This document shows positions 1 through 9,700 of a stretch of 64,000 nt of DNA, piece by piece; positions within the stretch are counted from its first letter, which is position 1, and each line of letters opens with the position of its first letter. The notes beneath the pieces are model-generated. The model saw only the letters and a program-made list of their open reading frames with translations, was not told the origin of the DNA and did no database searches. The stretch lies in the NCBI GenBank assembly GCA_031180725.1, contig JAPSLO010000016.1, positions 62,001 through 126,000 of the forward strand, in the 5' to 3' direction. Made by a program: the position numbers and the translations under genes. The stretch is from Roseomonas sp. Lineage in GTDB: Bacteria; Pseudomonadota; Alphaproteobacteria; Acetobacterales; Acetobacteraceae.

Positions 1-83
1 CGCGTGAAGCCCTCCGACTGCTTCATCGAGAAGGCCCAGACGACTTCGAACAGACCAGCGATGATGAGAATGAGCCAAGCCAC
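1..83 (-). CDS. sugE: SMR-family exporter, SugE/Gdx-like, N-terminus only
   Basis: This is the first 27 codons of a small multidrug resistance protein, cut by the left edge. The GTG start at 83-81 opens VAWLILIIAGLFEVVWAFSM, followed by KQSEGF. It has the TM1 pattern of SugE/Gdx guanidinium exporters: the essential membrane Glu in AGLFEVVWA, then K and G-F. SMR proteins are about 105 aa with four helices and work as antiparallel dimers in the inner membrane. A purine-rich ribosome site (gaaagagg, minus strand, 96-89) lies about 5 bases before the GTG. The assignment to Gdx rather than EmrE rests on TM1 only. Confidence 0.8.
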   Translation of the reverse strand, partial: MAWLILIIAGLFEVVWAFSMKQSEGFT

Positions 84-88
84 GGCAG

Positions 89-153
89 CCTCTTTCGGAC
101 AAGCTGCCGGGCCGTCCCGGACTTGAACCCATGGAGGGGGAGGACGTGGCCTC
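89..153 (-). promoter_or_regulatory. Candidate guanidine-II (mini-ykkC) riboswitch upstream of sugE
   Basis: On the minus strand, 120-107 folds as CCGGG-ACGG-CCCGG, a perfect 5-bp hairpin with the ACGR tetraloop that defines guanidine-II riboswitch hairpins. It ends about 10 bases before the ribosome site of the SMR gene. A second hairpin 19 bases upstream (153-140, GAGG-CCACGT-CCTC) is at the right spacing, but its loop contains ACGT inside six bases, so only one half fits the consensus. The class normally controls SugE/Gdx and other guanidine genes, which matches the neighbour. This could be a degenerate copy or chance. Confidence 0.38.
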
Positions 154-353
154 GCGCTGCTCAGTTAGGTCGAGGTGCGGAGAGGGTCAAGCGTCCTTCC
201 CATCCGCCTTCGCTGTTCCGATCCTGCTCAGGGAGCACACTCTGAGCGACTGTCCCTGAAACCGCATTCGCCCCGAAGCGACCCTTCGCCACCCGCTGCC
301 GGCGTGTATGATTGCGCCGATCAGCCCGGCATCGCACCGCCACGAGGTTCGCT

Positions 354-1619
354 GTGGATCAGGACGAATTATTCGAGCGCCTCTGGTCGGGCGCGGCACC
401 GATGGAGGAGTGGACGGAAGCTGTCTCGGCGGGCGCCATCACCACCGTCGCCGACAACATCATCACCGTCCACACGACCTATTTCTGCGGCAGCGTCACT
501 GCCATCCGCACGGCGGATGGGCTCGTTCTCATCGATACGGCGAAGCCGGACACGGCGGCGCGGACCCTTGCCGCCATCCGGCGCTGGGATCAGAGCCCAA
601 TCCGCACCGTGATCTATACGCACGGCCACATCGACCACACGAGCGGCATCCGGGTGATCGACGAGGAGGCCGACTCCAAGGGCCTTCCGCGGCCCCGCAT
701 CGTCGCCCACCGGAACGTGCTGCGCCGATTGCGCCGCTACGAAACCTCGCACGGCTTCAACAGCATCGTGCAGGGCCAGCAGTTCAGCCAGCCGGACTAC
801 GTCTATCCCATCGGCCAGCGACGCCCGGACGAGGTCTATGACGACACGCTCTCCCTCTCGATCGGCGGCGAGCGGCTCGAGCTGTTTCACGGTCGCGGCG
901 AGACGGACGACGCCACCTATGTCTGGCTGCCGGACCGGCGCGTGTTGGCGAGCGGCGACTTCGTCATCTGGATGTTCCCGAACCCCGGCAATCCCCGCAA
1001 GGTCCAGCGCTACGCCCCGGATTGGGCGGAGGCGCTGCGCCGGATGGAGGCCCTGCGGCCGGACGTGCTGATCCCCGGCCATGGCCCGGTCGTCTTCGGC
1101 ACGGCGCGGGCGGCGCAGATGCTCCGCGATGGCGCCGAGGTGCTGGAGAGCCTGGTGGGCCAGACGCTGGAGCTGATGAACGCCGGACGCCCGCTGGACG
1201 AGATCCTTCATCGCGTGCGTCCCCCGGCCGAATTGCTGGCGAAGGCCTATCTGCAGCCGAAATATGACGATCCGGAATTCGTCGTCCGCGGCATCTGGCA
1301 TCTCTTCGCCGGCTGGTTCGATGGGAACCCCGCCCATCTCAAGCCCGCCCCCGCCGCGGAGCTGGCGGCCGAACTCGCTGCGCTCGCGGGTGGGGCGGAC
1401 AGGTTGGCAGGGCGCGCTGCAGCCCTGGCCGAGGCCGGCCGCACCAGGCTGGCCGCCCATCTCGCCGAATTCGCCGCCGGCGCCGCGCCGGAGGAGAAGG
1501 CGATCCAGGCGGTGCGGGCCGGTGTCTATGAGCGCTGCGTGGCGGCCGAGACCTCGCTGATCGGCAAGGCGATCCTGTCGGTGTACCTCCGCGACGCGAA
1601 GGCGAAGGCGGCGCAGTGA
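354..1619 (+). CDS. Alkyl/aryl-sulfatase-like MBL-fold metallohydrolase
   Basis: A 421-aa protein starting at GTG 354, chosen because GAGG lies 7 bases upstream; a TTG at 312 would add 14 residues without a site. The metal-binding motif THGHIDHT sits at residues 89-96 (H90, H92, D94, H95), with a later GHG motif near residue 240 (IPGHGPV). The C-terminal third is alpha-helical and Ala-rich and resembles the alkyl-sulfatase dimerisation domain of SdsA1-type enzymes (GIWHLFAGWFDGNPAHL). Such enzymes hydrolyse alkyl sulfates with two zinc ions. No Sec signal is seen, so it is probably cytosolic; the substrate is unknown. It is transcribed away from the SMR gene. Confidence 0.82.
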   Translation: MDQDELFERLWSGAAPMEEWTEAVSAGAITTVADNIITVHTTYFCGSVTAIRTADGLVLIDTAKPDTAARTLAAIRRWDQSPIRTVIYTHGHIDHTSGIRVIDEEADSKGLPRPRIVAHRNVLRRLRRYETSHGFNSIVQGQQFSQPDYVYPIGQRRPDEVYDDTLSLSIGGERLELFHGRGETDDATYVWLPDRRVLASGDFVIWMFPNPGNPRKVQRYAPDWAEALRRMEALRPDVLIPGHGPVVFGTARAAQMLRDGAEVLESLVGQTLELMNAGRPLDEILHRVRPPAELLAKAYLQPKYDDPEFVVRGIWHLFAGWFDGNPAHLKPAPAAELAAELAALAGGADRLAGRAAALAEAGRTRLAAHLAEFAAGAAPEEKAIQAVRAGVYERCVAAETSLIGKAILSVYLRDAKAKAAQ

Positions 1620-1653
1620 CGTCCGCCTGCCGTTTTTCGCGGGCGCCCGGCGG

Positions 1654-4452
1654 TCACACCACGCGCACGCCGTCCTCGACCGGGGACGCCTGCTCGTTCC
1701 CCAATGCGCCAAGCAGCGCGCCGCGCAGCGCGCCGAGCTTGCGCTCGTTCTCCACCTTCAGCCCGAAAACGTCCTTCACGTAGAAGACGTCCACGGCGCG
1801 CACGCCATAGGTCGTGATGTGCGCCGAGCCGATCTGCAGCCCCTGCTCGCTGATCGCCGCCGTCACGTCGTGCAGCAGGCCGGGCCGATCGCGGCCATTC
1901 ACTTCGATTACCGTGTGGCTGTTGGAGGCGTGGTTGTCGATCACCACGCGCGGCGGGATCTGCACCGCGCGCAGCCGCGCAGGCTCGCGCCGCAGCTTGC
2001 CGATCTCCGCCCCCAGCCGCAGGCGACCGGACAGCGCCTGCTCGATCAGCACCGCCAGCCGCGCCAGCCGGTGCGGCGCGTCGAAGGCGCCGCCGGCGGC
2101 GTCCTGCACCCAGAAGGTGTCCAGCGCCATGCCGTTCGTCATGGTGTGGATGCGCGCATCCACGATGGAGGCGCCGGCCACCGCCAGCGCGCCGGCAATG
2201 CGGCTGAACAGGCCCGGATGGTCGGCGCAGTACACCGTCACTTCCGTCACCGCGCGGCTTTCGATCACACGCGTGCGCACCGTCAGCGGCGCGCCTTCCT
2301 GCTCGGCCTCCCGGATCATGCGGGCATGACGCGCATGGGTCTCCGGGTCGAAGGACAGCCAGTAGCCGGGGTAGCCGAGGCCGAGAAACCGTTCCAGCTC
2401 CTCCTTCGGCAGGTCTTCCAGCAGGGATGCCGCGGCGCTGCGGGCGCGCGCCACGCGGGTGTCGCGTTCCGGCACGGAAAGCCCGCCGGCCAGCACTTCC
2501 GCAACGCGCCAGTACAGCTCCCGCAGCAGGGTGGCCTTCCAGCCGTTCCACACCTTCGGCCCGACCGCGCGCATATCCGCCACCGTCAGCACCAGCAGCA
2601 GGCGCAGCCGTTCCGGCGACTGCACCGTCTCCGCGATGTCCAGGATGGTCTTCGGGTCGTCGATATCGCGCTTGAAGGCGGTCTGGCTAACCAGCAGGTG
2701 GTTCAGCACCAGCCAGGAGACGGTCTCCGTCTCCTCCGGCGTCAGGCCAAGGCGCGGGCAGAGCTCCAGCGCGATCTCGGCGCCCAGTTCGGAATGGTCG
2801 CCGCCGCGGCCCTTGGCAATGTCGTGCAGCAGTACGGCGACGCAGAGCGCCCGGCGGGACTGGATCTGCCCGATCAGCTCCGATGCCACGGGCGCGATCT
2901 CGTGCAGGTCGCCATGCTCAAGCTGGGCTAGCACGCCGATCGCCTCGATCGTGTGCTCCTCCACGGTAAAGACGTGGTAGGTGTCGAACTGCATCAGTCC
3001 GACGATGCGCGCCCAGTCCGGGATGAAGCGGCTGAGGAAGCCCACCTCGTTCAGCGTGCGCAGCCAGCGCGCCGCGTCCTTGCCGCAGAGGATCCCGAGG
3101 AACAGCGCATTCGCCGCGTTGTCGCCGCGCAGCCTCACGGCATAGCGCGCATTGCGCACCAGGGCGCGATGCGCCAGCGGGTGGATCTCCAGCCCCCGGT
3201 CGCGCGCCGCGCGGACCAGGCGCAGCATGATGGCCGGATCCTCGGCGATGTTGCGGTCGGGGGCGAAGAGCACCTTGCCATCGGCCAGCGCTATCCCCGC
3301 CTGGGTCAGCGCGGCATCGCCCGGCGGCACCACGGCAGGCGGGCCCAGCGCGGCGCGTTCCAGCCCCGGCTCCAGCAGCCGGGTCAGCCGCACCACGTCC
3401 CGCGCCGTCAGGAACAGGTGCTTCATGAAGCGCTCGACGCCGTCCTGCACGCCGTGGCGCGTATAGCCCATGCGGGCGCCGACCACCGGCTGCAGGTCGA
3501 AGGTCAGGCGCTCCTCGGCGCGGCCGGTGACGTAGTGAAGATGGAAGCGGACGGTCCAGAGGAAATTCCAGGCGCGGCGGATGGCGCGCGCCTCCTGCGG
3601 GGTCAGCAGCCCCCCGCCGGGGCTGTCGGGCCCGACCAGCTCCGGCATGCGTTGCACGCCGAATGCATGGCGGGCCAGCCAATAGAGCGTCTGCAGGTCA
3701 CGCAGGCCGCCCCGTCCCTCCTTCACATGCGGTTCCACCAGGAAGGGGCTGTCGCCGTAGCGCGCATGGCGCGCCGCGCGCTCCGCCCGCTTGGCCGCCA
3801 GGAAGGAGGCCAGGCCCGATTGTCGGCGGAAGGCGCAGAAGGCAGCCTCGAAGCGGTCGAAGACCGCGCGCTCGCCCGCCAGATAGCGGGCATCGATCAG
3901 TGCGGTCTGCACCGTCACGTCGCCGCGCGCATCCTCGATGCATTCCTCGACCGTGCGGGTGGCGTGGCCGACCTTCAGCCCCAGGTCCCACAGCAGGTAG
4001 AGCATGAACTCCACCGCGCGTCGCCCCCGCGGGCCCAGAGGCCCATCCGAGAGGAAGAGCAGGTCGATATCCGAATAGGGCGCGAGCACGCCGCGGCCAT
4101 ATCCGCCGGTGGCGATCAGCGCGAAAGGCGGCTCGGCCGCGGCATTCGCATGCCCGTCCGGCACCGCGGCCAGGGTATAGTTGTGGATCGCGCCCACCAG
4201 CCCATCGGTCAGCGCCGCCAGCCAGCGCGCGGCAGCCAGGCCGGAGAGCTCATGCGCCTCGAAGGCACGCTGGACCTTGCCCTGGATGCGGCCGAGCTGC
4301 CGTCGCAACTGTCCCAGCGCCTCGTCGCGCGGCACCGGCCGCCCGCCATCCAGCAGCGCGGCAATCAGATCGGGCAGGACATCCGGTGCCTCCGCAGGGG
4401 GGGAACCGGCCGCGTCGGGCGCGTGCGCCAAGCTCATCGGCATCGCTGTCAC
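1654..4452 (-). CDS. glnD: [Protein-PII] uridylyltransferase / uridylyl-removing enzyme
   Basis: A 932-aa GlnD, the nitrogen sensor that uridylylates PII proteins when glutamine is low and removes UMP when it is high. The nucleotidyltransferase motif GGYGRG...SDIDLLFL lies at residues 116-134. The HD domain (EEHTIEAIG near 500, LLHDIAKGRGGDHSE near 560) does deuridylylation. Two ACT domains end the protein (DHPGLFSRIAGALA near 725; DRPGLLHDVTAAIS near 850) and bind glutamine. The GTG start overlaps the mutS stop as GTGA, so the genes are translationally coupled; an in-frame ATG three codons later is possible. Length and domain order are normal for alphaproteobacteria. Confidence 0.97.
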   Translation of the reverse strand: MTAMPMSLAHAPDAAGSPPAEAPDVLPDLIAALLDGGRPVPRDEALGQLRRQLGRIQGKVQRAFEAHELSGLAAARWLAALTDGLVGAIHNYTLAAVPDGHANAAAEPPFALIATGGYGRGVLAPYSDIDLLFLSDGPLGPRGRRAVEFMLYLLWDLGLKVGHATRTVEECIEDARGDVTVQTALIDARYLAGERAVFDRFEAAFCAFRRQSGLASFLAAKRAERAARHARYGDSPFLVEPHVKEGRGGLRDLQTLYWLARHAFGVQRMPELVGPDSPGGGLLTPQEARAIRRAWNFLWTVRFHLHYVTGRAEERLTFDLQPVVGARMGYTRHGVQDGVERFMKHLFLTARDVVRLTRLLEPGLERAALGPPAVVPPGDAALTQAGIALADGKVLFAPDRNIAEDPAIMLRLVRAARDRGLEIHPLAHRALVRNARYAVRLRGDNAANALFLGILCGKDAARWLRTLNEVGFLSRFIPDWARIVGLMQFDTYHVFTVEEHTIEAIGVLAQLEHGDLHEIAPVASELIGQIQSRRALCVAVLLHDIAKGRGGDHSELGAEIALELCPRLGLTPEETETVSWLVLNHLLVSQTAFKRDIDDPKTILDIAETVQSPERLRLLLVLTVADMRAVGPKVWNGWKATLLRELYWRVAEVLAGGLSVPERDTRVARARSAAASLLEDLPKEELERFLGLGYPGYWLSFDPETHARHARMIREAEQEGAPLTVRTRVIESRAVTEVTVYCADHPGLFSRIAGALAVAGASIVDARIHTMTNGMALDTFWVQDAAGGAFDAPHRLARLAVLIEQALSGRLRLGAEIGKLRREPARLRAVQIPPRVVIDNHASNSHTVIEVNGRDRPGLLHDVTAAISEQGLQIGSAHITTYGVRAVDVFYVKDVFGLKVENERKLGALRGALLGALGNEQASPVEDGVRVV

Positions 4453-7160
4453 GATACCGTCTTGCGGCCTTCAGTGACAGTCTCGTCTTGCTGCAATGCC
4501 GAAGAAACCACCAGGGATTTGAGATTGTACAACGCTTCCTGCGCCTCTCGCGGCGAGAGCGCGTCGATATCCAGCTCCGCCAGCGCGGCATGCAGGGGCG
4601 AAAGCGGCTGCTGCTGCGGGGCGGGCGACCCTGCCATGCCCCCTTGAGCGAACAAGGGCAGTTCATCGGCCAGCGCATCCTGGCCGCCAGCCCGGGCGCG
4701 GGCTTCCAGCGCGGCCAGCACCTGATTGGCGCGGGCCAGCACGGGCCGCGGCACGCCGGCCAAGCGGGCGACATGCACGCCCCAGGACTTCTGGGCGGCG
4801 CCCTCGCCCACCTGGTGGCGAAACACCACCTCGCCCCGCCATTCGGTCACCTTCATCGCGGCCAGGCGCAGTTCCGGCAGGCGGCCGGCCAGCTGCGTCA
4901 GCTCGTGGAAATGGGTGGCGAAGATCGCCCGGCAGCGGATGCGGTCATGCAGCGCCTCCAGCACCGCCCAGGCGATGGCCAGGCCATCCCAGGTGGCGGT
5001 GCCGCGGCCGACCTCGTCCAGCACTACCAGGCTGCGCGCGGTCGCCTGGTTCAGGATGGCCGCCGTCTCCGCCATCTCCACCATGAAGGTGGAGCGGCCG
5101 CCGGCGATGTCGTCGCCCCCGCCGACGCGGCTGAACAGCCGGTCCACCAGCCCGATCCGGGCCGCGGCGGCGGGCACGAAAAGCCCGGCCTGGGCCAGCA
5201 CCACGAACAGCGCGTTCTGCCGCAGGAAGGTGGACTTGCCCGCCATGTTCGGCCCGGTGAGCAGGCACAGCCGCCGCCCGGGCGAGAGGTCGCAGTCATT
5301 CGGCACGAAGGCCGGGCCCTTCTGCCGGCGCAGCGCATGCTCCACCACCGGATGCCGCCCGGCCTGGATGCGGAAGTCCGGCCGCTCCACCATCTCCGGC
5401 CTGCACCAGCCGCCTTCCGCGGCCAGCGTGGCGGAGGCGGCATGCAGGTCGAGCTCCGCGATGGCCTGGGCGGCGGCAGCGATGGCGCTGCCGGCCTCCA
5501 GCAGCATCCGGCGCAGGTGGCGCACGCAGGCGCGCTCGCGCTCCGCCGCGCGATCGCCGGCCTCCGCCACGCGGCGGTCCAGCTCGGCCAGCGCCTGGCA
5601 GGTGAAGCGCACCGCATTGGCCATGGTCTGGCGATGGATGGGCGCGTGCTCCGGCCGGATGCCCTTGGGCGGCTCGCGCAGCAGCTTCTCGGCCGGGGCG
5701 GCGGGCAGTTCCGCCAGGAAGCCGAATTGCTGGTGGTGGCGGATCTTCAGGCTGGCCACGCCCCAGGCCTGGGCGAGGTCGAGTTGCAGCGCCGCGATGG
5801 CCTCCCGCGCCCCGTCGCGCAGGCGGCGCAGCGCGTCCAGCTCCCCGTCATAGCCGGGGGCGATCAGGCCGCCATCCTCCAGCCGGGCGGGCAGGCTCTC
5901 CGCCAGCCCGCGGCCCAGCTCCGCCGCCAGGGCGGGATCCAGCCGCAGCGCGGCGGCCGCCTCTGCGACCAAGGCGGGGATGGGCAGCATGGCGGATTGC
6001 AGGATGGCGTCCAGCCGCGCCGCCAGCCGCAACCCGGCCTGCAGGGCGCCCAGGTCGCGCGGCGCGAAGCGGTCCAGTGCCAGCCGCGCCATGGCGCGCG
6101 CCATGTCCGGCGCGCCCTTCAGCGCGGCCCGAACCGCCTCCCGCACCCCGGCATCGCCGAGAAGGAAGGAAACGGCATCATGCCGCGCCGCGATGGCCCC
6201 GGCCTCCGCCAGGGGCGCGGCGAGGCGGCTGGCCAGTTCCCGCGCGCCCGCCGGCGTCAGGGTGCGGTCCACGGCGGCAAGCAGCGTCGCCTCCGTTCCG
6301 CCGCGCTGGTCGCGCAGGATCTCCAGGCTGCGGCGCGTGGCCGCATCCAGCGCCAGCACCCCGGCCGCCTCCGCCTGGCTGCGGGGCGGATCGAGCCGCG
6401 GCAGGGCGCCGGCCTGCGTCTCCTGCACATAGGCCAGGGCGAGCGCGGCGGCGGCGATCTCGGCCGGGGCAAGGCGGCCGAAGCCGTCCAGCGTCGCCAC
6501 GCCATAGGCATCGCGCAGGGTGCGCGCGGCATCGCGCGGCGCCAGCCGTGCGGCGATGCGGCCGGGGAGGCGGCGCGTGAGTTCGGGATCTTCCGCCAAT
6601 TCCGGCGGCGTCACCGCCTCGGCCGGCTCCAGTCGGGCCAGCAGCGCGCCAAGGTCCGCCGGCGGCAGCAACCCGGTGAAGAAGGCGCCGGTCGAGACAT
6701 CCAGCCAGGCGACGCCCAGTACTTCCTCACCCGGCGCCACGGCCAGCAACCAGGCCGGCCGGCCGGCTTCCAGCAGGCCGTCCTCTGTCACCGTGGCGGG
6801 TGTCACCACCCGCACCACCTCGCGCCGGATTGTGGGGGCCTTGCGGCGCTTGGCTTCCTCGGGCGTCTCCAACTGGTCGCAGATGGCCACCCGGAAGCCG
6901 GCGCGGATCAGCCGGGCCAGATAGGGTTCCAGCGCATGGGCGGGCACGCCGGCCATCGGCACGGGCTGTCCGCGATGCTCGCCGCGATGGCTGACGGCGA
7001 TGTCCAGCACGGCGGCCGCGTCCTCCGCATCGGCGAAGAACAGCTCGAAGAAATCACCCATGCGGAAGAACAGCAGCGCATCCGGGTGGGCCGCCTTGGC
7101 GGCGAACCACTGCGCCATGGCGGGTGTGGCGCCTTCGGCGGGAGGAAAACGATCCGTCAC
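4449..7160 (-). CDS. mutS: DNA mismatch repair protein MutS
   Basis: A 903-aa MutS. The mismatch-reading Phe-x-Glu region is at the N-terminus (FRMGDFFELF, about residues 32-41). The ATPase has Walker A TGPNMAGKST near 632, the MutS signature DDIAGGRSTFM, Walker B VVLDEVGRGT and the switch FATHFHELTQL. It recognises base mismatches and small loops as a dimer and recruits MutL. The start is GTG at 7160; an ATG 14 codons downstream (MAQWF) is the alternative and gives a more typical N-terminus. It is upstream of glnD in one operon and diverges from maeB, a familiar arrangement in Rhodospirillales. Confidence 0.97.
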   Translation of the reverse strand: MTDRFPPAEGATPAMAQWFAAKAAHPDALLFFRMGDFFELFFADAEDAAAVLDIAVSHRGEHRGQPVPMAGVPAHALEPYLARLIRAGFRVAICDQLETPEEAKRRKAPTIRREVVRVVTPATVTEDGLLEAGRPAWLLAVAPGEEVLGVAWLDVSTGAFFTGLLPPADLGALLARLEPAEAVTPPELAEDPELTRRLPGRIAARLAPRDAARTLRDAYGVATLDGFGRLAPAEIAAAALALAYVQETQAGALPRLDPPRSQAEAAGVLALDAATRRSLEILRDQRGGTEATLLAAVDRTLTPAGARELASRLAAPLAEAGAIAARHDAVSFLLGDAGVREAVRAALKGAPDMARAMARLALDRFAPRDLGALQAGLRLAARLDAILQSAMLPIPALVAEAAAALRLDPALAAELGRGLAESLPARLEDGGLIAPGYDGELDALRRLRDGAREAIAALQLDLAQAWGVASLKIRHHQQFGFLAELPAAPAEKLLREPPKGIRPEHAPIHRQTMANAVRFTCQALAELDRRVAEAGDRAAERERACVRHLRRMLLEAGSAIAAAAQAIAELDLHAASATLAAEGGWCRPEMVERPDFRIQAGRHPVVEHALRRQKGPAFVPNDCDLSPGRRLCLLTGPNMAGKSTFLRQNALFVVLAQAGLFVPAAAARIGLVDRLFSRVGGGDDIAGGRSTFMVEMAETAAILNQATARSLVVLDEVGRGTATWDGLAIAWAVLEALHDRIRCRAIFATHFHELTQLAGRLPELRLAAMKVTEWRGEVVFRHQVGEGAAQKSWGVHVARLAGVPRPVLARANQVLAALEARARAGGQDALADELPLFAQGGMAGSPAPQQQPLSPLHAALAELDIDALSPREAQEALYNLKSLVVSSALQQDETVTEGRKTVS

Positions 7161-7380
7161 CCGGTCTTGCTAGCGCACCAGCGGCGCGGGAGGAACCGCG
7201 CGGGGCCAGGCTTGCTCGCAGCTGCGAAGCGGCTGGCTTCCGCCCCGGGGCGGGCGGCCGCATAAGGGGGGTGAGAGAAACCTTCGGGGCCTGAGGGTCC
7301 GAGCGGCTTCCGACCGGGAATTGTGGGGCACCATGGACGACGCACGCAGTACGCCCATCGAGAGCAATCCAGGAGAGACG

Positions 7381-9657
7381 ATGGGCGACACCCGCACCGC
7401 TCGGATCACCGCGGAGGAAGCCCTGGCCCTGCATGCCGAAGGGCCGCCGGGCAAGCTGGAGATCCGGCTGACCAAGCCGCTGACCACGGCGCGCGACCTC
7501 TCGCTGGCCTACAGCCCGGGCGTGGCGGAGCCCTGTCTGCACATCCACCGCAACCCCGTGTTGGCCTACGACTACACCTCGAAGGGCAATTTCGTCGCCG
7601 TCGTCAGCAATGGCACGGCGGTGCTGGGCCTCGGCAATCTGGGCGCGCTGGCCTCGAAGCCGGTGATGGAAGGCAAGGCCGCGCTGTTCAAGCGCTTCGC
7701 CGATGTGGATTCCATCGACCTCTGCGTCGGCACCGAGGACGTGGACGCCTTCGTCAATGCGGTGCGCTATCTCGGCCCCAGCTTCGGTGGGATCAACCTG
7801 GAAGACATCAAGGCGCCGGAATGCTTCGTGATCGAGCAGCGCCTGCGCGAGCTGATGGACATCCCGGTTTTTCACGATGACCAGCACGGCACGGCGATCG
7901 TCGCGGCGGCGGGGTTGATCAATGCCTGCCACCTGACCGGGCGCGACCTGAAGGAAGTGAAGCTGGTCATCAACGGCGCCGGCGCCGCTGCCGTGGCCTG
8001 CGCCGAGCTGGTGAAGGCCATGGGGCTGCACCCGCAGAATGTGATCCTGGCGGATACCAAGGGCGTGATCTATCGCGGCCGGACGGAGGGCATGAACCAG
8101 TGGAAATCCGCCCATGCGGTGGAGACCACGGCCCGCACCCTGGCCGAAGCGATGGAGGGCGCCGACTGCTTCATGGGGCTTTCGGTGAAGGGGGCGGTGA
8201 CGCAGGCCATGGTGCGCAGCATGGCCGCGCACCCGATCATCTTCGCCATGGCCAACCCCGATCCGGAGATCACCCCGGACGAGGCGCGCGCCGTGCGGCC
8301 GGACTGCATCATCGCCACCGGCCGCAGCGACTATCCGAACCAGGTGAACAACGTCCTCGGCTTCCCCTTCATCTTCCGCGGCGCGCTGGATGTGCGCGCC
8401 AGCACCATCAACGACGCCATGAAGGTGGCCGCGGCCGAGGCGCTGGCCATGCTGGCGCGCGAGGACGTGCCGGAGGAAGTGGCCGGCGCCGGCGCCGGGC
8501 AGAAGCTGCGCTTCGGCCCGGACTACATCATCCCCAACGCCTTCGACCCACGCCTGATCAGCCGCATCCCACCCGCCGTCGCCAAGGCGGCGATGGACAG
8601 CGGCGTGGCGCGCCGGCCGATCATGGACCTGCAGCGCTACGCGCGCGGCCTGGCGCAGCGCATGGATGCCACCGCCGACGCGATGGAGGCTATCGCCGAG
8701 CGCGTGCGCGCCAATCCCCGCCGCGTGGTCTTCGCCGAAGGCGAGGAGGAGAAGGTCATCCGCGCCGCCATCGCCTTCCGCAATGCCGGCTACGGCACGC
8801 CCGTGCTGGTGGGGCGCGAGGAGCGGATCAACGCCACCGTCGCCGGGCTGGGCATTCCCCTGCCCGACGGGATCGAGATCCACAACGCGCGCCTGTCCGA
8901 CAGCAACCGCAGCTATGCGCAATGGCTGTACGCGAAGCGGCAGCGTGAAGGCTTCCTGCTGCGCGACTGCCAGCGCCTGGTGAACCAGGACCGCAACGTC
9001 TTCGCCGCCTGCATGGTGGCCTGCGGCGATGCGGATGCGATGGTTACGGGCGTGACGCGCAGCTATGCCGCGGCGCTGGAAGGCGTGCGGACGGTGGTCG
9101 ACCCGCAGCCCGACACGGTGCTGTTCGGCCTGACGCTGCTGCTCGCCCGCCGCTCCGGCACGGTCTTCGTGGCGGACACCGCGATCCATGAGCGGCCGGA
9201 TGCCGCGACGCTGGCCGAGATCGCGATCAAGGCCGCCGATGCCGCCCGCCGCCTGGGGCATGAGCCGCGCGTTGCCTTCCTCTCCTTCTCCACCTTCGGC
9301 GACCCGAAGGGCAGCATCCCGACCAATATCCGCGAAGCGGTGAAGTTGCTGGACACGCGCGGCGTGGACTTCGAATACGATGGCGAGATGGCAGCCGACG
9401 TGGCGTTGGATCCGGGGCTGCGGGCGCAGCTCTATCCCTTCAGCCGGCTGACCGGGGCGGCGAATGTGCTGGTGATGCCCGGGCTGCACGCGGCGCATAT
9501 CCTGGCCAAGGCGGTGCCCCGCCTGACCAGCGCCCAGACCATCGGGCCGCTGCTGATCGGGCTTTCAGCGCCGGTGCAGATCGTGGGCATGGATGCGGGT
9601 GTGAACCAGATCCTGGACATCGCCTGCCTGGCCGCGCACGCGGCGCTGCCGAAATAG
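7381..9657 (+). CDS. maeB: NADP-dependent malic enzyme with phosphotransacetylase-like domain
   Basis: A 758-aa MaeB-type malic enzyme that oxidatively decarboxylates malate to pyruvate. The start at ATG 7381 is supported by AGGAGA 6 bases upstream. The N-terminal malic domain shows [10 protein letters not shown] near residue 42 and the nucleotide-binding [14 protein letters not shown] near 197. From about residue 430 the protein continues as a phosphate acetyltransferase-like domain ([14 protein letters not shown] near 448; [18 protein letters not shown] near 700). In MaeB this domain is regulatory and non-catalytic. It diverges from mutS across 220 bases and faces the RTX gene tail to tail. 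Confidence 0.96.
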   Translation: MGDTRTARITAEEALALHAEGPPGKLEIRLTKPLTTARDLSLAYSPGVAEPCLHIHRNPVLAYDYTSKGNFVAVVSNGTAVLGLGNLGALASKPVMEGKAALFKRFADVDSIDLCVGTEDVDAFVNAVRYLGPSFGGINLEDIKAPECFVIEQRLRELMDIPVFHDDQHGTAIVAAAGLINACHLTGRDLKEVKLVINGAGAAAVACAELVKAMGLHPQNVILADTKGVIYRGRTEGMNQWKSAHAVETTARTLAEAMEGADCFMGLSVKGAVTQAMVRSMAAHPIIFAMANPDPEITPDEARAVRPDCIIATGRSDYPNQVNNVLGFPFIFRGALDVRASTINDAMKVAAAEALAMLAREDVPEEVAGAGAGQKLRFGPDYIIPNAFDPRLISRIPPAVAKAAMDSGVARRPIMDLQRYARGLAQRMDATADAMEAIAERVRANPRRVVFAEGEEEKVIRAAIAFRNAGYGTPVLVGREERINATVAGLGIPLPDGIEIHNARLSDSNRSYAQWLYAKRQREGFLLRDCQRLVNQDRNVFAACMVACGDADAMVTGVTRSYAAALEGVRTVVDPQPDTVLFGLTLLLARRSGTVFVADTAIHERPDAATLAEIAIKAADAARRLGHEPRVAFLSFSTFGDPKGSIPTNIREAVKLLDTRGVDFEYDGEMAADVALDPGLRAQLYPFSRLTGAANVLVMPGLHAAHILAKAVPRLTSAQTIGPLLIGLSAPVQIVGMDAGVNQILDIACLAAHAALPK

Positions 9658-9661
9658 TGCG

Positions 9662-9697
9662 GGGCTGCGGGGCCGGCAGGTACCGGCCCCGCAGCCC
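9662..9697. terminator. Strong GC hairpin between convergent maeB and RTX gene
   Basis: Positions 9662-9676 and 9683-9697 form a perfect 15-bp inverted repeat with a 6-base loop (CAGGTA). It lies 4 bases after the maeB stop and 3 bases past the end of the convergent RTX gene. There is no T-run on either side, so it may stabilise both 3' ends or act with a termination factor rather than as a classic intrinsic terminator. Confidence 0.6.
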
Positions 9698-9700
9698 TGT

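Noticed and set aside
105-180. tRNA-like pieces (gacttgaaccc and gctcagttagg)
   Set aside because: The T-arm-like and D-arm-like motifs are in opposite orientations and the T-stem does not pair; the sequence is better explained as the SMR gene leader.
4386-7265. Very long open frame on the plus strand opposite mutS
   Set aside because: GC-rich codon use in mutS leaves the antisense frame open; it has no ribosome site, no family motif and His/Gln/Arg-rich shadow composition.
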